Source: Eupeodes corollae
Lineage: Eukaryota; Arthropoda; Insecta; Diptera; Syrphidae
Assembly: GCF_945859685.1 (NCBI RefSeq)
Contig: NC_079147.1
Coordinates: forward strand, 282,511,679 to 282,575,678
Direction of reading: 5' to 3'
Length of the DNA: 64,000 bases
The position numbers were made by a program, and so were the translations under genes. Below, one piece after another: positions 55,275 to 64,000 of the stretch. Under the pieces are notes generated by a model. That model was not told the origin of the DNA. It searched no databases and saw only the letters and a program-made list of their open reading frames with translations. Each line of letters opens with the position of its first letter. Within the stretch, counting starts at the first letter, position 1.

Positions 55275-57340
55275 TTATACAAAAAATAGGAACCTGCACA
55301 AAACAATACGAAAAATTGGTAAAAATTGAGGCTTAAGTAATTTTCGACTCAGATATTTTTTCAAAAATTTGAGATTATAGCTTCAAACTAATTTTATCTC
55401 ACAGAAAATATTGGTTTTCAAAAATCAGTAAAATTTTAATATTTAAAATGTTAAGACCAATGTGCACCGGTATCTCCTCTTAAATTCTTCAATATTTTCC
55501 TAACACTCGTTTTGTGTTTAACATGTTAAGGGTTGAGTGTCTGTAAATTAAAAAAAAATCTTAAATACAAATCATCGACTTGAAAATCTCGAGATTAAAT
55601 TAAGGTTGAATTTACTCTGTTTTTGTTTACGTAGCATAATTTATAAGAAATACAAACTTTTTAAAAGAGTTAAAATCTAAAAATCTTGTAAACTTGTTTA
55701 ATATTTTTGCTAACTTTGAGTAGTTTTTTAGAGAAAAAAATTCAATTCATAACATTTTTAGGAGAAAACGAACAATCAACCTCGTTTTCAGTTTTAGTTT
55801 TGAAACCAAAAAATTAAAAAACCCCATACTATGATAGGTCAATAGGACAAACGTGTTTTCTCCTAAGGCAATTTGAAATCTAACAAATTATCACTAAAGT
55901 CTCAGCTTTTAACTTTATGGCTTCATGAATACATTTCTTAAAAATCATGTCACTTTTTCCAAATCAAAATACACAATTTTCGTTCAACAAACTTTTCTAA
56001 AACTAAAACAACGTATAGAATAGTAAACATTGAAGGTGTTTTTCGCTATATTTTTGACCGAGCTGGCAGCAACATTTTGAGCTCTCCCATCAAAAGATTG
56101 TGTTTGTGCAGTTTTATGGATGAATTGCAAAGTGAAGTATTCCCTATTCCCCGATATATACGATTCGTATTATGGTTCGTTTGGTCTGTGCATTTTCGTC
56201 CTGAAGAAAATTGCCGGTACTTCATCGTCCATGCACTGCACACAACACAACACATCCATGTTTCATTGCGAATCCTTCCATGAAACGAAGAAGGATTCAA
56301 CGCCAATGGTCGTATTTGTGGTGCAACAATGCAAGCGACACAGACGCGCTATATATCGCAGGACTTTTTATTTTTTTCATTCCACCATTTTGTTTCTTTC
56401 TCCTGGCGGCAGTACGTTGGTGGCGGGCACAGCGGTGATGGCGGCGGTAACCGGCGATTCTCGTTGAAAACTGGAAATTGAGGTTAGGATGTTGCTATGT
56501 CGACTTTATTGCTCGTTTATTGCTCGATTTTGTCGGTTAGATTGTTAGATTTTGTGTGTTATTTAAATTGTAGAAATGTTCTCCCATAAACATCCTTTTT
56601 TACGTGAGTGATGTGCATATACATGTGTAGGTAGGTAGATCGACGAGTTTGGCTCGAACTAAAGGTCTATTGAAGTGGAAAGGATATATGTATGTACCTT
56701 CCCATATACGCGTGTTACAGTTTGATATCGTTGTTTGGATGTTTTTCTTTTTTGAATACCTATTCAACTACAACTTTTCGGTGCAAATCAAACGTTTTGA
56801 TGTGAAAACAAAAATGTAAAACTAAAGCTAAAGTTGATATATGTGGAAAATCGACTCGCAAAAACCCCTCATATTCCAACTTGGCCATACATTTTTACCT
56901 TTACCCACAACTGGTGTGAGATTGGAGGTAGAATGCGAGTTTGCTTTTGTTTTGAGGTTAAATTGTCGGAACTTTTGCAGTACAGTAGATGATTTGTATT
57001 CAATGGATCATGAACACTTTGTGTTTTATGGTCTTTTTTGAAAAATGTATTTGCATTGAAAACTTTTTGGCATAGACTCAAAGAATTTTTTAGGTATTTT
57101 ACTTTTATTTTTTGATTTTGCTTTCCACTTTTTGTTTGTTTTAAATTTAAGACCAATGAAGGAATGTATGGAATTAAAGGTGTGCTAAAGAATGTATATA
57201 GATAAACATGCATGCAAAAAATAAATTTCGCCTTATTTGGCCGTGGTTGTTTTGAATATGGGAATTTTTGGCTAAGAAGAGACATATAGTGGAAAAGCAC
57301 GTAAGTATTTATTTTAAGGTTAGTCGAGTTTTTGAATGTT
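55275..57340. other. Unassigned DNA; DR1-like words at the left, GC-richer patch near 56.1-56.5 kb
   Basis: 55320-55440 still resembles the DR1 interior (TTTTCGACTCAGATATTTTT). Open frames at 56077-56467 lie in less AT-rich sequence but have no recognisable domain and overlap on both strands. No gene is claimed. Confidence 0.4.
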
Positions 57341-57389
57341 GTCTCCTGTCCTTAATGCGAAACTCACCCCCGATTATCACATATTCGAT

Positions 57390-57840
57390 ACAGCCAAAAA
57401 TGCTGCTAGGTCTTAGTAATACTCTTACGAACAGTGCAAGAAATTGTTTACCCCTTCTTATCTGGCTGTAATTTACAAAGCCTACATTCGTTTAAAGATT
57501 GAATATATCGCATACTTGGGATGGTGCCCCAAAACATTTGCATAGCAACAACATCGCCGCAATTTTTCATGCCTTTCGTAGTTCTACCGTTATTTTTACA
57601 AACAGTGTAATGTTAAATAAGATAGTTGCATTTCACAATTTAAAGAACTCAGACGTAATATTCGCACGTCCAGGAATGCTCATTAGTTTACCCTTGAGTT
57701 TAATCTTTTGCGTACTTTAAAATACAGAGATTCTTTGTTAAACCGCACATTGAGAATGTGGAATGATTTGGCCAACTCTGTTCTTGCTTCCTCAATTTGT
57801 GTATTTAATGCCTGAAGTTAAGTTTTTTTAACAAAAGGTT
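57390..57840 (+). pseudogene. CR1/jockey-type LINE ORF2 C-terminal relic
   Basis: Reads an eroded IYKAYIRLKIEY segment near 57472-57505, a SHTWDGAPKHL block (57506, the HIWAGA-like motif after RT), IFHAFRSSTVIFTN, then RTSRNAH and FTLEFNLLRTLKYRDSLLNR followed by TLRMWNDLANSVL at 57664-57790. These last blocks are the conserved C-terminus of CR1/jockey-like ORF2 proteins. The same RNAxQxSLEL...RTVKxRD signature ends the relic at 48990-50475. Frameshifts and stops throughout; RT itself is missing. Confidence 0.75.
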
Positions 57841-57844
57841 TCAT

Positions 57845-58756
57845 CGATCAACATAAGAGTTGAAAATGAAGTTAAAATTTCTATTTAATTACTACTTTGT
57901 TGCTTCACTTCCCAGTTCAAAATCTTAAATTATTAAACTACAAAATTTAAAATCATCGCTAAGATGTTTTTATAGTTTCTACAAGTCACCGAGTTGATTT
58001 TTCTTAACAAAAGATAATGCGGAATTACACTTTTTTTTTGGCATTCTAAAATTGTATAGTAGAAAATTCCATTTTTTTTGATACAACTGAAATAAGATCT
58101 GTCAGAATAATAATAAAAAAATACACCTAAAAGAAGAAAGTTTTGTGAAAATCAAAAGTTTAAATTAACTTCGCAAAAAAAACTAACGAAAACTAACGAA
58201 ATGTACAATTTTCAAAATTTATTTAACAATTGTTTCAAAGAGGGAGTTTGTTCAAAGACTATATCACTTGTAGTTTATAAAAAAACATCGAAACACCATT
58301 TGCATTTAAGTGTTGTCAAACTTAATCATTTTTAAATCTCCTTGTGCGGTCGAAACACCATGAAGATTTATTTAATCTAAACTAAGATAAACCTTTGGTA
58401 GAAACATAGAAAAACTTTATTATCTTTTCTATTGTTTTCTCTTGAAAAATAAGTCCAGTTAGTCCATTTTCACTAAAAAAAACGAAATAGTATCAACAGT
58501 AATAGATTGATTTTTCCAAAATGGAAAACACATGATTACAAATGCACAACTACTCAACGAACACAGCCATGGAGGTACAAATGCAATATCAATCGTACCA
58601 ACATTTGAGAACGAAATCACATTAGATCCATTCGAGACTCGTATAAATGTAAAAGACCCATCCGTAGTAAGTTTCTACTTCAACTTTTATCAGTAGTATT
58701 CATTGTACGGATAGTGTTTATGTTATTCGTGTAAAATCCTACTATACTATTGATAG
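57845..58756. other. AT-rich unassigned DNA
   Basis: Nothing recognisable before the start of RTE-A homology at about 58757. Confidence 0.5.
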
Positions 58757-59275
58757 CGGACGAATTCTCGAGATGGAATCAACGGTGGGGCCTACAGTTC
58801 CAGTAACGTTAAACTACTTAGTGAACACCTTATAGGGCTTCTTCGACATATAAGGAGCCCAGGCCTGTAAGGAGCGGTTTATCCGGCTCCCCTTCCTTGG
58901 AGTTATACTACGGATCTGGCCCTCCAGGTTGGGGGTTGTGCCGTCGGGGTGACTTTCTGGCCACGTAACGAATACCTTAGTTGCGCAGCACCAACAAGCC
59001 TCGGATACGGACGGATTTACTGTTGACAACCCACGCAAACGAAATAAGGACAACCAACTTCGGATTGGTACGTGGACTTTCCTTAAAAGACCATGTGCAG
59101 CCTAACAATTAGCGGAAGCCCTAAACTGCTGCAAGGCAGATATTACAGCCATCCAAGAAGTGCGATGGGATGGTACGGGCAAACACCAACTAAAAGACTG
59201 CGATAAATACTACGGCGACTGCTACCGAGAACAAAGACACCGTGTATTTAGGTGTAGATTTATTGTTTCAACAAT

Positions 59276-60943
59276 GTGAGCGAGCGCATCACGACAATCC
59301 GCATCAAGGCTAAATTCGCCAACATAAGCCTAATATGCGGGAATGCCCCAACAGAGGAGAAAGATGAAGACACGAAAGACATATTTTTCGAGCTCTTGGA
59401 TACGAAATATGAGCAGTGCCCTGGCTATGACATTAAAATTGTCCTAATAGATTTTAATGCCAAGCTAGGAAGAGAAGACATCTTTGGTGGCATAATCGGG
59501 AGATACAGCCTGCACGACACTACCTCCGACAACGGATTCAGGCTGGTCGATTTCGCTGCGGGGCGAGACGTTCTGGTAGCTAGTACGCAGTTCACGCATC
59601 TCAATATCCACAAGGGGACATGGAAATCTCCTGATCAATCAACCGTCAACCAGATTGACCACATTGCGATCGACGCACGACACTTCTCCAGTATCCTTGA
59701 TATCCGAACATTCCGAGAGGCCAACATTGACTCGGACCCCTACCTCGTTGTAGCCAAGGTACGTCTACGGATGTCCCGATCCAAGCCAAAACAAGGAAGT
59801 ACTGTGAGAAGATTCGACGTTAGACGGCTACAATCGCAAGAGACTGCCATGTCCTTTTCCGATCGAGTCTCTAATAACCTCCTAAGGAGTCCTATGCTTC
59901 CTGCATTAAGCATTGAAAACCAGTGGCAACATTGCCTTGCAGCCATCAGAGATGCCGCCTCTGAAGTGCTAGGTTTCACACGGCCACCACAGAGAAACCC
60001 CTGGTTTGACGACGAATGCCAGCAAGCTCACGCAGCGAAACAAGAGGCATACAAAACGGCGCTGCACAAAAGGACGAGAGCTGCTCGCGAGCTCTACGAG
60101 CAGAAGAGGGGAGAGGAACACCGGCTTCTAAGATGGAAAAAAATAGAGCATGAGAAGCACGCGATCGAGCAGATTGAGGGATGTCACAACAGGAATGGGG
60201 TTCGTAAATTTTACCAAAAGGTAAAAAAAACCTCCCAAGGGTACCAGCCACGAACCGAAGCCTATAAAGACGATCAGAGGAACATCGTAGTAGAACCGCA
60301 GTCGATACTGAGAATATGGGAAGATCACTTCTCCAAATTATATAACGGCGATCACGAACCGAATTCCGCTGTAAGGGAGATAGAACCACTCAACCTCGGC
60401 GACGCAGATCAACAATTCCGCCTACCCGACCTTGACGAAGTGAAGATAGCTATATCTAAACTTAATTCAAACAAAGCTGCTGGAACTGACGGCATCGCTG
60501 CCGAACTATTCAAAGCAGCAGGTGATGGCTTGATAGGGAGCATGCACCAACTCATCTGCAAAATATGGTCGGAAGAAAGCATGCCCGATGAGTGGAATCT
60601 CAGCAAAGTGTGCCCGATGCATAAGAAAGCAGACCCTCTAAACTGCTCCAGAGGCATCAGTCTCCTTAACATTGCGTATAAGATCCTCTCTGCCGTATTA
60701 TGTGAACGTCTAAAGCCGTTCGTCAACAACCTGATTGGTCCTTATCAGTGTGTTTTCAGACCAGGAAAGTCCAAATATTCACACTACGGCAGATTTTGGA
60801 AAAAACCCAGGAGCTTCAAATCGATACCCACCATCTCTTTATCGATTTTAAAGCCACGTATGACAGCATCTATAAGGACGAGCTTTACCGAACAATGTCT
60901 TGTTTTGGTATCCCTGTCAAACTTATCCGTTTGTGCAGAATGA
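59276..60943 (+). pseudogene. RTE-A copy 3, endonuclease to RT fingers (555 codons open)
   Basis: Longest RTE-A frame in the window. Residues ~1-150 are endonuclease: ITTIRIKAKFANISLICGNA, KIVLIDFNAKLGREDIFGGI (Ile for the Gly of GDxN), WKSPDQSTVNQIDHIAIDAR and IDSDPYLVVAKV, where the catalytic His of SDH has become Pro. A basic linker (KRTRAARELYEQKRGEEHRL, ~270) precedes RT fingers: IAISKLNSNKAAGTDGIAAE, MPDEWNLSKVCPMHKKADPL, RGISLLNIAYKILSAVLCER. The 10-bp deletion near 60775 shifts the frame, so the last ~55 residues are out of frame. The true N-terminus (ELRICTWNVRSL in copy 1) lies upstream in another frame and is damaged. Confidence 0.92.
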
Positions 60944-61725
60944 CGATGGAGAATGCACGCTACTCTATCAAGGTCGGAAAAGATCTCACCGATGCATTTG
61001 ATGTCAAAAAAGGTTTTAGACAAGGCGATGCACTGTCATGCGACTTCTTCAACATCGTTCTGGAAAGAATTGTGTAAAACTCAACCGTCAACACTAGAGG
61101 CACAATCTTCCAAAGGTCCATCCAATTACTCGGATACGCAGATGATACTGACATAATTGGAAGATCAAAGCGTGATGTCAGTGTAGCGTTTTTGAGCATT
61201 GCGATGGAAGCGAAGAAGATTTGTTTAGTGGTCAATGAGGGAAAGAGCAAGTATATTCTGTTATCAAAAAAGGACACTGAAAAACGACGTCTTGGACAAA
61301 ACGTCACCATGGACAGCTATAACTTCGAGGTAGTTAAGGACTTTGTCTACCTAGGTACCGCTATAAATACAGACAACGACACCAGCGCTGAAATTAAACG
61401 AAGAATAACTCTTGCAAATCGCTGCTTCTTTGGACTTAGAAGGCAATTGAGAAGTTTAGTTCTCTCTCGAGCATCTTAAATCACCATCTATAAGACACTC
61501 ATCATCCCGGTTCTCATTTATGGCGCTGAGGCCTGGAACCTGTCAAAGAAAGATGAGAGCGTTCTAGGATGCTTCGAGAGAATAATTCTTCGGGTGATTT
61601 TTGGTAATGTAGGCATAGATGGAGAATGGAGAAGAAGATATAACGACGAACTGTACGGGCTGTACAGCGACACTGACCTAGTTAGCAGAATTAAAGTCCA
61701 ACGGCTTAGATGGCTAGGTCAGGTC
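60780..61725 (+). pseudogene. RTE-A copy 3, RT palm and thumb in the next frame
   Basis: After the frameshift: IFTLRQILEKTQELQIDTHH, LFIDFKATYDSIYKDELYRT, FRQGDALSCDFFNIVLERIV and a stop (61075) from CAA to TAA. The same frame continues with LLGYADDTDIIG, which keeps the catalytic YADD, then CLVVNEGKSKYILLSKKDTE, DFVYLGTAINTDNDTSAEIK, a second stop at 61477, and LIIPVLIYGAEAWNLSKKDE. The 5-bp duplication at 61722 throws the GHVERMGINAPARKVFESNP end into a third frame (61710-61952). Confidence 0.9.
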
Positions 61726-61939
61726 ATGTAGAGCGGATGGGCATCAACGCTCCAGCCCGGAAGGTCTTCGAATCCAATCCCGAGGGACGGCGCAGTAGAG
61801 GAAGACCGCGACTCAGGTGGCGCACCCAGGTGGGAGAGGACCTCAACCAACTTGGCGTGCGAAACTGGAGACAGCTAGCTAGGGCCCGAGCTGTCTGGAG
61901 ACACATGTTGGTTGAGGCCCTGGTCCGCCCGAATATTTT

Positions 61940-62065
61940 GTTAAACTTTTAAGCAAAAAAAATCGGTAGAGGGGATGGCAAATAATCTGTGTGGGGCACA
62001 TCCCTTCTTCCGTTCATTTCACGATGAAATTTGAAATTTCCTTACGTTTCAAGGTCTATAGAGCC
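61940..62065 (+). repeat. DR1 end B joined to an end-A-like piece
   Basis: TTAAACTTTTAAGCAAAAAA (61940), then ATCGGTAGAGGGGATGGCAA, TCTGTGTGGGGCACATCCC match end B. 62027-62065 reads AAATTTCCTTACGTTTCAAG, resembling end A. Two DR1 ends appear to abut here. Confidence 0.5.
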
Positions 62066-64000
62066 TATTAATTCATCATTTTGATATAATATATTTAAAA
62101 AAGTTTCATCGTTTAGGAAAATCTATATAATTTCAATTTCTTACAAAAACAATTCCGAAGTTCTTTAAATGACAATTTGATTTATTACAAAAAAGTTTAT
62201 AAGTTATATCATAACCAATAAAAGGACTAAAGTTCACTACCAAATTATTTCTCTTAAAGTATTAAAACAAGAATCATCAATGTTTTGAAAGTAAAATTAT
62301 TTTTAAAATCCTTGAATAAACTAATCAAATATCAAAGAATTTGTAGAGACATTTTCAAAAATGTACGCTTTTTACCAACAATAATAAGATTTTTAAAAAC
62401 TTTTATTCTATTTTCTTAATCTATATTAATAAATAGAATTCAAAATTTGAACATTTATTTTGCACATGGGTTCAGTTTTTTTAAGTCAAAAAAGAAACAA
62501 CAAAATATTGTTCAATTTCCATATCAAACAGCTAAAAATTTCCCAATACAAAATGTTGAAAAACTTTCATACTGTATTTCAATCTCAACAAGCACGAACA
62601 AATATTTTCCAGAAAGCATGAGCTGATAGCTAGGCCCCTTAATTATTGACTTTTGTAAATGTCAAAATGTTTTCCTGCCTTTTTCTATTAAGTTCTAATG
62701 TTATTCTTCTCTTGGGCCTGAGTGAAATAAGGTTCCAATCTATTTTTGTAAAAATTTTCGGTTTAATCCTGGTACCCTTTTTCAAAATTTTCTGAAAGCA
62801 CTATAACTTTTCCTACTATAAAAAAGTTTTTGAAACACTCAGAAGCCAAAGTTATGCGATCCGTAGAATGCACATAATAATATAGGAGTTAGCAAAATAT
62901 AAAACATCTTAAAGTGAATAAAAAGAACACCCACTTATTGCTAATTAAATTTCAGTTAATGAGTTAAAGACAACAATTTTGGTTCAAAAAAGTAAAATTA
63001 GACTAATTAACTTGATAACTTTCTCATTAACTAAATTAATTCATATAGGCAGATCTCTCATGTTTGCCGCTTTCGAAAATTCATCCCATCTTTTGTTCAA
63101 ACAATCAATAATTTAATCAGCCACCACGCCGTTATTGATTAAATTAGCAAACAAAAAAAAACTTTTCATATTTTCAAAAAAATATGATTTCCAAAAAAAA
63201 GAACAAACATAATCGATCGATACTTTTGATATGAAAAACTTTCTCACTCAGTCAGCTGAATTGAAACAGAATTGAGTTTTTCAATGGCAAAGTTATAGAA
63301 AGCATTTTCCCTTCTTCTTCAAATACATTAAAAGGATCGAACAAAAACAAACAGAAAATATTGAAAACTTAAATCCATATCCACCAAAAACGATACTCAC
63401 CCCCAATTTCAAGGAGACCACAAATATTCAAAAACCCTCCCCCAGAAAACAAAAAAAGAAAAAACACCTCTCAGACTCAATTTAACTTTTGTTTTTTGTT
63501 TAAGTCGTCGGTCGTTGGTCGTCGGAGGAAAACTGATAATTTTCAAGTGCAAGGCAAACGAAAGCATTAAAATGTTTTGATGCGATTGCGATATGAATGC
63601 AATAAAAGTGAATTTTGCATTACAATTTTCACTTTACAGTTTACACAGCACCAAAAAAACACCCATCTCCCTTCGTATAAAAAACTAGGGAGTCAGTGAA
63701 AGTACAGGAACCATCGCATAGAAATTGTTACACAAAAAATTTAAAAAAAAAACTCAAAGATACTTTCGAAAGCAACTCTGGAATGTGGATTGGGTTCTTA
63801 TGGTGTAAATTTTGGTTTGTTCTCATGATGATGGAAGATATGGATAGCTGGGTCCTTGAAAAATGTGTATAAAGAGCAAACTTTCAATACCAATGGAATA
63901 TAAAAGTTGGAAAACTTTTCAATTTCAACAAAACTGAAAACTCAATGTGGAATTATTCTGATTATTGTTTACACAAAATGAGGCTTATTTTTCAACAAAA
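62066..64000. other. AT-rich unassigned DNA
   Basis: No gene or known element recognised. A GTCGTCGGTCGTTGGTCGTC word lies at 63505-63525. TATA-like words near 63677 and 63899 have no supporting downstream gene. Confidence 0.45.

Larger units (their letters stand above)
58757..61930 (+). mobile_element. RTE-A LINE copy 3, truncated at both ends
   Basis: Homology to copy 1 starts at AGCGGACGAATTCTCGAGAT (58757; copy 1 23463), so about 200 bp of 5' region is missing. It stops at CTGGTCCGCCC (61930), losing the last ~40 bp with TGTAGCGCCACC and the (TAAG)n tail. It then joins DR1 end B. Loss of the 3' end cannot come from normal LINE 5' truncation and implies a later deletion. Lesions: 10-bp deletion near 60775, stops at 61075 and 61477, a 5-bp duplication (CAGGT) near 61722. 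Confidence 0.9.

Noticed and set aside
63660..63720. Core promoter from TATAAAAA near 63677 and TCAGT soon after
   Set aside because: The spacing is about half of what a TATA-to-start distance needs, and no downstream gene is visible.

Overview
The window looks like non-coding, transposon-rich DNA from an insect nuclear genome, probably a fly (Diptera). The background is AT-rich and there are no operon-like gene clusters or ribosome-binding sites. Almost every protein-like stretch belongs to an animal transposon family: mariner/IS630, PIF/Harbinger, Helitron, Ty1/copia, and the RTE, CR1/jockey-like and RNase H-bearing LINE groups. One 200-base run of N (34713-34912) marks a scaffold gap. I found no host gene I can defend. 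The window may be intergenic or lie inside a very large intron. Assignments rest on reading translations by eye; no database search was possible.

Layout. 0-9 kb: a dispersed AT-rich repeat (called DR1 here) broken by a Helitron helicase relic, then a mariner relic with both ends, a reverse-strand RTE relic, a Harbinger transposase relic and a second mariner relic. 9-17.6 kb: mostly unassigned AT-rich DNA with pieces of DR1 and of a second dispersed repeat (DR2), plus a small inverted-repeat element (MITE) at 15.0-15.6 kb with a tRNA-derived SINE inserted in it. 17.65-21 kb: a 3.3-kb minisatellite built on an 11-bp unit. 23.3-26.4 kb: first copy of an RTE-like LINE (RTE-A). 29.4-33.1 kb: a mariner N-terminus, a reverse-strand LINE with RT and RNase H, and another mariner. 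37.66 kb: an (AAT)n microsatellite. 38.2-44.8 kb: a mariner relic, then a DR1 copy split by a Ty1/copia element with identical LTRs. 45.3-46.6 kb: two more SINE copies and DR2. 48.2-55.3 kb: mariner, a CR1/jockey-like relic, and a DR1 copy split by RTE-A copy 2. 57.4-62 kb: a CR1/jockey-like C-terminus, RTE-A copy 3 and a DR1 end.

How the parts relate. This is a nested transposon graveyard. The copia element is the freshest insertion: its LTRs are identical and its 5-bp target duplication is intact, yet its RNase H is broken. The SINE has a clean 14-bp target duplication, and its 3' end closely matches the 3' end of RTE-A, which suggests RTE-A machinery moved it. Three DR1 copies are split by three different element classes, and in two of them the insertion lies close to the same DR1 end.
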